Below the pieces are notes generated by a model. It ran no database searches. It saw nothing but the letters and a program-made list of their open reading frames with translations, and was not told the origin of the DNA. 64,000 nucleotides of DNA from Ophioceras dolichostomum (Eukaryota > Ascomycota > Sordariomycetes > Magnaporthales > Ophioceraceae): contig PYST01000161.1 in the NCBI GenBank assembly GCA_003049485.1, positions 24,511 to 88,510 on the forward strand, written 5' to 3'. Each line of letters begins with the position of its first letter. Position 1 is the stretch's first letter. The position numbers and the translations under genes are program-made. Shown piece by piece: positions 1 to 10,856 of the stretch.

Positions 1-680
1 AACTTGCCAAGTTTACCAGAACAAAATCTGCCTCCCTCATAAACGCCTTAGCATGGACATCCCCCCTCTCCGGGTGGTTGGACCTGGATCGGACGGAGGG
101 AGCCTCGGGCACGGTCGCGCCGACGAGCCCTTGTCCGCTCGTCACGCACTCACCTCTCAGTCTGGGTGTCGTGCTTGCTTCCCGCACTAGATACCTGCTG
201 ATCACGGCACGGCAGACGGCAGCGGTACACAGTTGCCGAGTGTGGACGGAGAAAAGCAAAGCAAGCAACAGTGAAAGTCGAAGGAAGAAAGGGGCTAGAG
301 CGGGAAGAGAGCAGCAGTGCAGCAGTCTTATCACCGACGGAACTATATAGGATCAGACGTACAGAGGGGAAATCGCGCCTCCCCTTCTCTTAATGAGCTC
401 CGTACTAACTTACCACACACGTAGGTACTTACCTGCTTCTTTGTCCTGTCATGGCACGTAGGTATGTCAAGAATGGTTGGTGATGGACGGAGCAACGAGC
501 AAGTTCCTTTCTCCTTTTTGTTTTATAGCTTCGCTAACCTATAGAAGTATACAATTTGTCCTATTTCACAAACCCATGCAATGATAAAGGCTCCTTAAGC
601 TACCTAACCTTCGTGGTATATAGAGGGCCCCCTTAAACCCCAAGTCCATCCACGACCTCGCTTCTCTCTTCGTCTCTTTT
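1..680. other. 3' flank of the DHAD gene, no gene seen
   Basis: This stretch lies downstream of the minus-strand DHAD gene. The only open frames are short and have no recognisable composition. A GTAGGTACTTACC element near 420-435 belongs to the dispersed GGTA-type repeats seen elsewhere. Any gene to the left lies outside the window. Confidence 0.5.
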
Positions 681-3458
681 TTACCAGCTCGGGTCCGCCA
701 AATCCGTGACGGCACCATGACTGGCATCACCCACCAGCCTCGCGTACTTCGCCAGCACACCCCTGAGCGGCTTCGTCCTCGGCGGCTTCCACTCGGTCTT
801 GCGGCGAGCAAACTCCCTCTCCACGGCCTCCAGGTCGCCCTCATCCGCGACGCCGTCGATGGCAACGACGTCGATGCGGTTGCCCACGGCATCGATGCGG
901 ACCACGTCCCCGTCCCTCACCAGCGCGATCGGCCCGCCCACGACGGCCTCGGGCACGACGTGCCCCACGATGAACCCGTGGCTCGCGCCGCTGTACCGCC
1001 CGTCCGTGACCAGCGCCACGTTCTTCAGGCCCGCGCCCATGATGGCCCCGCTGGCGCGCAGCTGCTCAGGCATCCCCGGCCCGCCCTTGGGGCCCTCGTA
1101 CCGTACAATGGCCACTAGCGCGCCGTCCGTGGCCTTGATGGCGCCGGCCGCGAGCGCGGCGTCGAGCTCGTGCTCCTTGTCGAACACGCGCGCCCGTCCC
1201 GTGAACGACACGCCCTCCTTGCCCGTGATCTTGGCGACCGCGCCCCCGGGCGCTAGGTTGCCGCGCAGCACGCGCAGGTGGCCAGTGGGCTTTATGGGGT
1301 TCGTCAGCGGGCGTATGATCTTCTGCCCCGGGTCGAGCGACGGCCAGTCGGCGCAGTTCTCGGCGAGCGAGCGGCCGGTCACGGTGGGTATCGAGCCGTC
1401 GATCAGGCCCGCGGCGATGAGCATCTTGAGCACCGAGGGCGTGCCGCCCGCGCGGAAGAGGTCCTCCATCAGGTACCGGCCCGAGGGCGCCAGGTCGGCG
1501 AGGAAAGGGACGCGGTTGGAGGTGCGGTCCACGTCGTCGAGCGTCAGCGGCACGTCGGCCGTGTTGGCCATGGCGAGGAAGTGCAGCACGCCGTTGGTCG
1601 AGCCGCCGAGGATCATGGTCAGGACGAGGGCGTTCTCGAAGGCGGTGCGGGTCAGCAGGTCGCGGGGGCGGATGTCGCGCTCCATCACCACCTTGATGGC
1701 TTTGGCGGCGCGCTCGCACTCGCGCGCCTTCTCGGGCGAGGTGGCCGGGTTGGACGAGCTCCCCGGCAGGCAGAGGCCCATGGCCTCCAGCGCCGTCGAC
1801 ATCGTGTTGGCCGTGTACATGCCGCCGCAGGCTCCCGCCCCGGGGCAGGCGTGCGTCTCGATGTCGTCCATGACGTCGGAGGGCGTGGGCTCCGCTCCGC
1901 CGGCGGCGCGGGGCGCGTCGGCGCAGGGCTTGAGGCGGCCGTAGATATACGCGCCCGATGCCTCGTAGCAGGTGGAGATGTTGATGGCCTTGCCCAGCAT
2001 GGCCGAGTGGCCCTTGCTAATGGTGCCGCCATAGATCATGAGGAAGGGCCGGTTGTGGCGCGCCGCGGCCATGACGACGCCCGGCATGTTCTTGTCGCAG
2101 CCCGGGATGGAGATGTTGGCGTCGTGGTGCTGCGCGCACGTCACGGTCTCGATGCTGTCGGCGATGATCTCGCGCGTCTGCAGGGAGAAGCGCATGCCCT
2201 CGCCGCCCATCGTGATAGCGTCTGACACGCCCACCGTGTTGTACTGCCATGCGAGCATGCCTTGCTTGAGGAGGCCCTTCTTGACGATCTTGCCGAGGTC
2301 GAGGACTAGTGGTGAGGAGTAGATAAAGAGGCAGTTTAGTCCGTCTGTCTGTCTTCTTATGTCGGCGTTCTCTCGCGCTTTGTCCCTGTCCTGATCAGAC
2401 TTTGATGATTAGGGGTACGCTTACGATGTGTGCTAATAGGTACAGGACGTTTCGCCAATGTTAGTACTGCGTAATCTTATCTCGTTGACAGGCCAATGAG
2501 CACGGCGAGGAGTAGGAGAGAAGCCAAAGAAGGACATGATGGAACATACTTGCACGGGTTGCCCTCCCACCAGACTGTGGCAACTCCAACCTGTGGCGCG
2601 TTCTTCATCATTTCCCTGTTGGGCACACCGGCTCCGTAGAGCATCGCCTAGAGAGAACAAGCATGGATAAGTGCCCGTCCGCAACAGGAGTCCAACACCG
2701 TCTTGTGGCCGCAGAAGCTCTCTTCCGCTCTGATGTCTTGGTCGACTTACCTGAGCACCTGGGAAGTCATGATCCCGAGTAATCTTGGCCGAGTATCGGT
2801 TCAGCTTTCCGCCGGGAGGTAGTCGTTCGAAGTCGAGGTAGTCGCCTGGCTTCGTCTCGCGGTGAGGTTCGTATTGCTCGCCCATCTTGGCTGCCCCGTT
2901 AGTATGCGCCTCAGTGAGATCGACGGTACAGTATTCTGTGGGGGACGAGGCACTATGGGTATAGCCGTTGGTGATGTTCTTGACGCCGTCGTGGTGCTGG
3001 CAGCTATGACGTCCAAGAGGAGTGGTTGGGTTGGAGAGGACCGAGGGTTGCTGAGCGTTCTGGCTGGTGGATGAAGTAGAGCGGACCTGCTGGGCCTGTG
3101 TGACGATCTCGGTCTGCCTCAGAGAGATCAAGTCAGGAGCAGAGCTGCAAGTGATGGTCTTGTTCAGGTTCCAGAGAGGAGACGAAGTCGAAGGCTCTGA
3201 CGTCTCCGACGTCTTGTCGGCGGCCCCGTTGCCGGTACCCCCATTCTTAGCAGCAGCGCCATGAGTGGAAAAGCCCCGTCGAGCAGCGGATCCAGCGTCG
3301 TTGGCACAGGGCACGGGAGCGTGAGGAGCAAGGAAGCCTCCTGGGGCGCCCACGTTGGCTGATGAATGGTCATGACGGCATTGGCCGGCCTGAACCTCCC
3401 CATGAGGGGGCCGCTCCACTGTTTCTGCAGCTGCAGATGTCGGGTGAGTTGGGTCCAT
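681..3458 (-). CDS. ILV3: Dihydroxy-acid dehydratase paralogue (IlvD/Edd family)
   Basis: DHAD dehydrates 2,3-dihydroxy-isovalerate and 2,3-dihydroxy-3-methylvalerate in valine/isoleucine synthesis, normally in mitochondria. Four exons fit: 3458-2751, 2647-2550, 2432-2425 and 2305-681 (812 residues). The family core starts near residue 215 (KLNRYSAKITRD). The three cluster cysteines are present in EGNPC (C268), GCDKNMPG (C341) and GACGGMYTANTMS (C431), and the signature TDGRYSGASHGF lies near the C-terminus. The core is full length, but about 210 low-complexity residues precede it. These include RRGFST, which resembles a matrix-protease cleavage site. The true start may therefore lie at an internal Met or on an unseen upstream exon. 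The sequence looks closer to divergent fungal Ilv3 paralogues than to the housekeeping enzyme (judged from memory). The 5' neighbour on the same strand is a P450. Family assignment is secure; role and N-terminus are not. Confidence 0.88.
2425..2432 (-). other. 8-nt microexon of the DHAD gene
   Basis: Exon 2 ends at 2550 in phase 2 (EGNPC plus AA) and exon 4 starts at 2305 with TC. Joining them directly would lose part of the invariant CNxHLLDL motif. The eight bases CACACATC, flanked by TATTAG and GTAAGC, restore N-T-H-L-L-D-L-G in frame. The intron before it carries a perfect TACTAAC branch site (about 2460-2466). The fit of phase, splice sites and motif makes this a strong inference. Confidence 0.75.
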
Positions 3459-3459
3459 C

Positions 3460-5477
3460 ACTAAGGTTTGGGAATCAGGTCCGAGCTAAAACCTCATGGG
3501 AGAGAGGATCTGGATCTTGCTTTCGGCGACGCGTAAGGCGGAGCGTGGGGAGAGCTTCGAGCCGGTGTCGCTCGGGAATAACGGAAAAGCGGCTACAGCG
3601 ATGGGTAAGAACCCCTATACCTAAGAGCTATCTAGAGATGAAGGTCTACAGAATGCATGGACGAAAGAAGCAGGAGGAGAGCGCAAAGGAAGGATATCTA
3701 AGAAATCTTTCCTAGGAGACGAAAAGGAGCTGGGATATACATAACCGGCAGATCAGAGGTCAGCTGCCATCACCCAGCATGAGTGAATAACCCAGCTTTG
3801 TGTGAATCACCCAACGGCAGTGGGTGGGATGAAAGGACGGGCAAGATGTAGGCACCTCGGGTACCCCCAGAAGGTAGGCGCGGAGGCATGGTAGCCAGTT
3901 CGTGACACCCGCGGGCTGCCATTGCCTCCTCGTTTTCGTCGCTCCCCGTGTAAGACGAACCCAACCCCATGTTATTCCCCTGCTGTTCCCCCACGTACGG
4001 CTGTTGGTCCTGTTCCTAAACAGGAAGGGAGAAGTCGAGCTGCTGCACTCGGACATACATCGGGAGGCTTCCGGGTCACTCATCATTGGACCGAGATGCC
4101 GCGATGCAAGTGCTTCGTAGGAAACCCAGCGAGTCGGAATTGAACACGAGTTGACGGGAGCTCGAGGTCATCACGGCTACTATGTTCATGGTATTAGGTA
4201 CCTCCATACGCGGCAGACCATCAGAGGCATTGGGATGGCCTCCCTCTTTGGGTTCCAATGCCCCAGACTTACCTGAGTTAGGAGCAGGTCGTGTGTTCGG
4301 TTGGTGATACGCTTTCCTCATCTTGATGGGGAACGGACCTTCCAGTTCCAGACTGATGATCACAGCAGCCCAGCCCGATCACGCAAGCGACTTGTCGGGT
4401 GTCGGAAAAGCAGATCGGCCATCAAGCATTCTTGTATGGTCCAAGGCAAACCCCACGAGACGAAAGGCACGCGAGCGAACTCTGGGAGAAAAGGGGAACA
4501 AAAACGTAATGGTGTCCATGTCGTTTACTTATGCATCCTGCAGAGAAACATTGGGGGACGTGAGGGGGAGCCAATCATGCCCCTCAGCATCCCCCTCCAT
4601 TCTCCGCATCCGATCCAGTCCTGCGTGGTCCGTCACTTGCTGGAAATTCTCTACCAATCCTCGTGACCCTTGGGCATGAGGGGCTAGAACTCCAGAAGAA
4701 GCCATTTGCAAGTCTCGGAGAGTGAAGGAATTATTAACTCTGTGACAGTCACAGCAGAATACGGACTGAAAAAGAAGACATATTGTAGAAGAGAAATAGA
4801 GAGGCAGTCATTGGCGAGTGGATGACCCAGAAGAGTACCTATGGGGAAGTGAGGGACGAAACGTTGGGGGAGCGGGGAAGAACTGGCTTGGAATGGCTCA
4901 AACAAGTTACCGAGTGAGCACTCCTCCTCCTCCTCCTCTTCAACGTACCTCTCGGGTATGGGGGCTGTTCTTGACCCGGGAGAAATATCCAGGGCAAGCT
5001 CGGCAACGCGGAATAAGATCTGGTCCATCTGGTCCTACCCACGGCCTTCATCATCAAGCAGATACTTGAAAGTCACATGGTGGGCATCGCGACACTCATC
5101 CCAGGGAGGGAAGCATCGGGGAAGCCTCCACTGTTGTTTGTCAGCTGCAACCCCATCCGCTGTAGGAAGGTATTCGCGGCCGGTTGCAGGTAGGTTTCTG
5201 TACAAGGCGTTCATTGCAGCATCCCATACCTAAAACAGGCACATGGAAGAATTTCCGGCAGGCAATTAGAGGACGCAACGCAAAAGCCAACAGCAGAGAC
5301 GCTCGAAACCAACATACTGTCCAAACAAAGATGTTGCTGAAATCTTTTCCATAAAAAACTAAAGAGAGAGGAAATAAATAAAGAGAGCAAGGGTATTCCG
5401 TCATATCATCCATCATCACCATCGTCTCCATCATCGTCGTTATCGCCGCCGCCGTCATCCATAACTCGTCAAAACAG
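3460..5477. other. Intergenic stretch between DHAD and P450 with scattered coding-like pieces
   Basis: No complete gene can be assembled. Several minus-strand pieces look exonic. One spans about 4273-4360 (SLELEGPFPIKMRKAYH) and ends in a clean CAG|GTAAGT donor. One lies at 3770-3960 behind a TTTAG acceptor and is rich in Gln, Gly and Ser. A short frame starts near 4705 (MASSGVLAPHAQ). The clearest piece is listed separately. No strong domain was recognised. Confidence 0.3.
4949..5229 (-). pseudogene. Coding-like exon with in-frame stop, family unknown
   Basis: After a TTTTAG acceptor the minus strand reads a protein-like segment: VWDAAMNALYRN, then W/P/C-rich residues, then HVTFKYLLDDEGRG. 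It meets a TAG at 5035-5037. The same frame continues cleanly afterwards (DQMDQILFRVAELALDI) to an AGAG|GTACGT donor at 4949. A plausible preceding exon (KDFSNIFVWT) with a GTATGT donor lies just upstream, but it would fall almost inside the P450 3' end. I do not recognise the family. The FKYLLDDE segment superficially resembles an Asp-rich motif but is not enough to call a terpene cyclase. It could be a decayed gene, a base error, or a chance frame. Confidence 0.25.
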
Positions 5478-8061
5478 TCATGAACCAGAGCAAGCATCAG
5501 GAGCGGCAACAGCAGAAGCAGCGGCCGCCTCCCTGAGCAGCTCGAGCGCCCTCTCCGAGCGCGGCTTCAGGCTAACCTCGAAGGGCTGCGGGTTTCTGCA
5601 TCAAGTTGGAGTACACCAGTCGTCAGAGAGAAGAACAAAGGAAGCAAAGGGGGGAAGAAGGAAACCTGGAGAGCTTGAGCAGAAAAACGGAGTGTGGTCA
5701 AGGAATAACGAAGTGAGAAAAGGAAACTTACGCCTGCCCCTGATAACTAAACTTCACCTCCTGCGCCTTCGCCACCCCATCATCCCCAACCGGCGGGCTG
5801 ATCTCGAACGTTGCTAACAGCGTCGCGAACATGATAAATAAGCTGTTCTCCGCGAGGTGTCTCCCGACGCAGATCCTCCTCCCGAACCCGAAGTTCCCCA
5901 CCGGATACGGCTCGCCCCTGCCAGTGCCCATGCCCATCCCAGCGAATTCGGATCCGCCATCTTTCGCGTCGTCTGTGGTAGGGAGGTACCGCTCAGGCAG
6001 GAACTCGTCCGGGTCGGAGTAGACGTTCAGGTCGTGCGTCATGGCCCACACGTTCTGGTACACGACCGTGTCCTTGGGGATGTGCATGCCGTTGTAGTCG
6101 TCGTCGGCGAGGGTCGCGTGCGGGATGCCGAGGGGGGAGAGCGGGTTGCTGCGGTAGCATTCTTGGAGGACGAGCTTGAGGTAGGTGAGGGAGGGGATGT
6201 CGGACATGTTGGGCAGGCGGGAGGGGACGTCGCCGCTAGCGGTGGTGGTGCCGAGGTGGAGGTCAAGCTCGGCGCGGGCGCGGGCTTGGACGCGGGGGTT
6301 TTGCATCATGTAGAGGACGAAGAGCTTTATTGTTGATGCGGTCTGCGTTTCGTGGTGGCGGTGGTTGATGATGTTAGTGGGTGCTGGTGCGTGCTGCGTC
6401 GGAAGAGAAAGAGTTGGATCGGGGAAGGAAGGGTGCCGGGAAGCTTACCGTGTCGCTGCCTGCGATGGTTATCGTGGCAGCGGCACCCTTGATGTCCTCC
6501 AAGGTAAATTGGGTTTCGTCCTCGACTTTACCGGAGGGGCTCCTCTCCTGATACTCCTCGAGCTGTTGCACGACAAAGCACTTCTTCCTGTGCCGGTCCG
6601 CTTGACAGAGTCTCTGAGAATCGCTCTGGAGTCAGTTACGGAACGGTGGTTCGAGTCTTGTTCCCCGACTTTTGCTGGTTCTGGACAGGGCTAGCCAGCA
6701 CTTACATGTTCTTCAAGGGCCATCTCGAAAGGCACGTTCGTCATGGCCCCGATGGCACCCTTCCACTTCTCGGCATACCTTAAGCGTTCCATGAAGGGAA
6801 GCCAGGACGGGAGGTGTCTCGCTGTGGTGTCGTGTGTGGCGCCAAACAAGCCAAACGTCAGCGCCTCCTGATGCCGGTGGGACTGATGATTAAAGAACGG
6901 GGCTGGTGATGGTACTCAAGCGTGGATTCAACAGTACTCACTGATAGGCCAGCGGTCTACGATACTGCTAGCAGGTGCACCGGCGTTTCCGACGGCCTTC
7001 GCAGCCTCCTCTGCGATCCGCACGAGGGGGTCATCGACGCCACTCAGCTGAATGCCGTACACGACGTCGAGCACAACCCCCGCGGCGAAGAGGCGGACGG
7101 CGTCCATCCAGCCTTTGGGGTTTTCCGCCATGGAAGCCACGGCTCGGAGAGCTTCTCGCCGTTGTGTTGGGTAATAGTTATTCACTTTATCCTGGACGAA
7201 AGGACGTTGCAGCACACGTCGGTGGAGTCGCATCTTCGGCCCCCATCGCATCCAGGTAAGGGTTGGTGCCCATCCCATTCTAGTCAAGGGGAAGACAGCA
7301 AGCACGTGGTTGTCAGTGCTGTCAGCGCTGTATAATTCGGGGGCGAACTGAGTAGATCTGTGACGCAGGGAGGAGCCGGTTGAAGCTGGACTCGGTCTGT
7401 GACTAGGTCTGTGCCCCAGTACAGAGAAAAGAGGCATATATGACTTACAGTTGCCACAGGACAAAGGGCGGACGGTCGCTGTACTTGGCCCCACGCTTGT
7501 CGAGGAGGTCGGTCGCAGCCTTGAGACTGTTCAGCACGATCCAGTTCTGGCCGGGAGCCGAGAAGAAGAGCACGTCGGAGTCTGTTTTTTTCTCGAATGA
7601 TCAGTTTCATCCCTGTGAAGCGTCTTGAAGCAGCACAGTTTCAAGTTGCAGGGTTCGGAACAAAGAGAATGGGAGGGTGCCAGGAACCTACTATACTGCC
7701 GCGACCACTCAGCGTATTTCTTGAACGGCGCCTCGAACGGGACTATCCGATAATGGCCCAGAAGGAGCTCACCCGGCGGACCTGGTGGCAAGGGCAGCCT
7801 GTCCAAGGGCAGCCGGTTCCTTGCCTTGTTGACGAGGCCACTGAGGAGCGGAACAGGAAGGAAGGTGGCCAGCAGTCGGAGAGCGAGAGCAGAGGATGTG
7901 GGGCCGAGAGCGACGGTGGCCAGGATGAGCAGCCAGGTGAGGAACCCGGCCCCTACTCCGACGGCCACCGTCTCGGTCGGAGACAGGTGGCCCCAGTAGC
8001 TGGTGAAAACCCACCATAGTAGGGCTGCCAAAGCTCGGGCGTGTGCAGCTGTAAGTGCCAT
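5478..8061 (-). CDS. Cytochrome P450 monooxygenase, OrdA/CYP64-like
   Basis: A haem-thiolate monooxygenase predicted to sit on the ER membrane. Seven exons join in phase: 8061-7692, 7581-7449, 7279-6942, 6821-6706, 6613-6449, 6342-5732 and 5595-5478 (616 residues). The N-terminus has hydrophobic segments followed by the proline hinge LPLPPGPPGE. Family motifs are complete: I-helix AGSDT (370-374), ExxR in ECYR (E435/R438), PER in FLPERYL, and the haem loop FGFGRRICVG with C532. The start at 8061 is the first ATG; the frame upstream has no ATG. The protein is somewhat longer than the usual 500-550 residues because of its membrane region. Its layout and the YSDRPPFVLW region resemble O-methylsterigmatocystin oxidoreductase-type P450s, which often act in secondary metabolism. 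The substrate is unknown. It lies in tandem with the DHAD paralogue. Confidence 0.9.
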
Positions 8062-10019
8062 GGGGAGTAGTGGTCTTCGTCTCCTTCGTGCGAACGAGAA
8101 GCGTGGGAGCACTAAGGAGAGAATGTTCGGAAACGCCGGAAGCCGCAAATTCTGGGGGGGATGGGACCGATGATGATATAGGCGAGTTATTCGTGTTGGT
8201 CGAATCTCCTTTGTTGTTGTTGGTCGGTCACCACCAACTGCTCATTATGTCACAACAAAGTCGAGGCCCAGAGACGTGACGGGGATGTTGGGGCGACGAT
8301 GACTCGGAACCGGCCACGTCCAGTCAATCTACGAACCCGTCACACCGGGGCGGGAAGGAGGTGACTCGGTCGCAGGTAAAGAGAGACTGGGACGTTGTCC
8401 CACGCTTTCCCTCCCGAAGGTGTGGCTCCACAACCATGCGCCCGGCCGCCGGGGGTCCCAGGAGGAGGAAAATGTGGTGGAGGTCCAAGGTGAAGGATAA
8501 CGGCCGCTTGTCTCAGATAGGACAACGCGCCGGATATTGTCCGAACAGACTTGAACCTATAGCAGACAGCTGGGGATACCGTGCAAGGATGGGGGACAAA
8601 GATTGGACTGCAAGACATGCTTACTCGTCCCTACCTGCCCGTCTTATACAAAACTACGAAAGCAAGCAAGCAAGTCTTGCCCCTCGATCAGGTAGCACGT
8701 CCATCAAGTCCTCTCCGCACCTCTGCCAGACGAGCTAAAGGTTGCCCCATCCAGAACCAAAAAGATGACCCGCTGGCCCCCCTCCGCATCTGGAGGGATG
8801 GATGGATGGATGGAAAGATACGAATGGTATGGCGAAGGAGGGTGGCATGGCTTTCCGCTTGCTACTTGCGGCTTGATGCTCGATGCTTTCATGCTTGATG
8901 TTGTGTGGCCACCGGATCGCCACACCCACAATGGCCAACTTACGGACGGGGCGGCTGAACGACGCACATCATCATCACAACCATCATCGTATCTTTTGCT
9001 CAAGCTTTCCTTCCTTCCCGCCGTGGCACGATGTGGATGTCCGAGAGCGGGGAAACAGAAGAAGGATGTCGCCGAGCGAGACTAGCCAACGAGGAGGAAG
9101 AGGGGTGGAAGGGGGGAGAAGAAACAAGAAGGAGAAGAGTCGAAGACAACGTGTCGGATCCCGGCGATCACGGAGACGAATCGAGAGCGAGGACCGGTGG
9201 GTGCGGGCGAGCGGGGCGCGGGGTCGCTCGCTCGGGACTTTGAAGGTTTGACAACATGAACAAGATTCTTCCGTCATGCTGCTTCTTCTGCTTCTTCTCC
9301 TCCTCCTTATCCTCCTCCCTTGCTAGCTCGCATGCTAGCTCGCATCGTCGATGGCAGCTTGCCAACCCCCAGTTACGATGCCGCACATGAAAATGTGGCG
9401 CACCTTCTTCCTCCCTGCATCGATACCCCCTCTCTCTGTCCCCCTGTTCCATGTCTCGTTTGTATGCGAGGCATCGCATCGTAGAGCGCACAGAAAAAAA
9501 AAGCTTGACTTGCTGGACTCATGATCCGGCCATCGACTCACGTTAGGTAGAAGGAGGAGGGAGGGGTCGAGTCGGAGTAGCGGGGCCGCGCCCTAGCCCG
9601 TTTTAGGAAGCAAGCTCGGGGGTCCGGCTCGTTCTTTTCGCCTTTCGATAGGAACAAGAAGCGTTTTACAACAAGAGAGGAAAAGAGACCTCGCGTTTCT
9701 CTCGTCTCTTTCTGCCGATAAGAGGAAAGCAAGCGAACGAACGAGGATAAAAAGCGCACGCAACAGACCCCCGCGTTGCGTGCCCATCCGAAACTGAATG
9801 GGGGGGAGAGGAACAGAGACGAGAGGCAGCTTTGCGCTGGCAAGGCATGGCTCTAGTCCCTTTTTGAAAACACTTGCAGGACGCTGCGCAGGTCTGGCAG
9901 GTCCTTGAGGATATATATGGCGTAGATATTTGTGATATATGATACGAAACTTACGCAATGGAACAGTTGCTGATGGGATGGAGGGCGTGTGAACGGCAAA
10001 GAAGACACATCGGGCTCGA

Positions 10020-10073
10020 CTGGATGGCCCTGAGTGGCCCTGGATGGCCCCTGAATGGCCCTGAATGGCCCTG
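10020..10073. repeat. Short minisatellite of TGGATGGCCC/TGAATGGCCC units
   Basis: Five consecutive units of about 10-11 bp vary around TGGATGGCCC, TGAGTGGCCC and TGAATGGCCC. It is non-coding as far as I can tell. Confidence 0.7.
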
Positions 10074-10769
10074 CCGTTGCGTCGTTCCGCTCGGAGAGAG
10101 GGGTGGTAGCGGGAGGGCCGGACTAGGCCGATGGCTGACAGCCCATAATCGTGGGATATTTCGAAAAAAAAGAGCGTGGGTAGGGTGTCTGCGTGCGGGT
10201 GGGCACTTTTCCATGTCTCATGATCACTGGCTGGGTCTCTTTCGTGCAGGTAAGTTCCGCTCTGGCTCCACTCTGGCGCCTCTTCTCCGTTGTCTATCTT
10301 GCCCACCTCCCCCTCTTCTTCACCCCCTTGCCCTGCCAAACCCACGTTGCTTGCCACGCTGGGATGTCTCGGCAGATAATGCCAGACCGGTGTAAGATGC
10401 GAGGCAACCTTCTTTTCGTACGTACAGCATACAACATAGCTCGTACGAGCAAAAGAGCGAAAAGGGCAGCGTTGTGGTTTTGATCGGCATCGTGACAGGG
10501 GGGACCATGCATCAAGCAGATAGACAAACGCAGCACCATCCGTCCATCACCGTGTTGATGGTCAGCGACAGAACACGCAGACTGTCCATGTCGGGACCGT
10601 GTGCAGGACGCATAACTTCGTGAGTTAAGAATGGAATGATTTCCAAAAGGAACAAGAGTATTGGATAAAAACGAAGATGTAACGATGCAAGTCGCCTAGA
10701 AGGGGAGTCTCAAAGAAGGGAGGTGGGCGACAGATCAGGGACGGATGAGGGACAATAAAATTGTAGAAG

Positions 10770-10781
10770 CAAAAAAAAAAA
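10770..10781 (-). terminator. Oligo-T RNA polymerase III terminator
   Basis: About twelve T residues on the minus strand begin three or four bases after the tRNA-Trp 3' end, the usual arrangement for Pol III termination. Confidence 0.8.
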
Positions 10782-10784
10782 AGT

Positions 10785-10856
10785 TGACCCCGACCCGACT
10801 TGAACGGATAACCTTTCGATCTGGAGTCGAACGCGCTACCGTTGCGCCACGAGGCC
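10785..10856 (-). tRNA. tRNA-Trp(CCA): tRNA-Trp (anticodon CCA)
   Basis: The minus strand folds as a 72-nt cloverleaf. The acceptor arm is GGCCTCG against CGGGGTC with discriminator A. The D arm reads GCGC-AACGGTA-GCGC. The anticodon stem TTCGA/TCGAA closes the loop CTCCAGA (CCA, Trp). The T arm contains GTTCAAGTC. An A box (TGGCGCAACGG) and a B box are present. A run of T on the minus strand (10770-10781) follows immediately and should act as the RNA polymerase III terminator. There is no intron in the anticodon loop. Confidence 0.92.

Larger units (their letters stand above)
8062..10784. other. Intergenic region upstream of the P450
   Basis: This region should contain the P450 promoter at its left end. 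It holds simple sequence (GGAT repeats near 8797-8812) and a small minisatellite at 10020-10073. Open frames on both strands here are not protein-like. No gene is supported. Confidence 0.5.

Noticed and set aside
799..1944. Long plus-strand open frames (315-381 codons) opposite the DHAD gene
   Set aside because: They are antisense shadows caused by GC-rich third positions of the DHAD exon and show no domain.
2433..2751. Continuation of the first DHAD exon frame beyond 2751
   Set aside because: The frame runs through a GTAAGT donor into sequence unlike the family, while splicing restores the conserved AMLYGAG segment.
6646..6660. GGTTCGAGTC resembling a tRNA B box (also GGTTCGACTC on minus near 25690)
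   Set aside because: Neither can form a T stem, and both lie in introns without the other cloverleaf arms.
9593..10357. 254-codon minus-strand frame upstream of the P450
   Set aside because: It crosses a minisatellite and has no motif or splice context.
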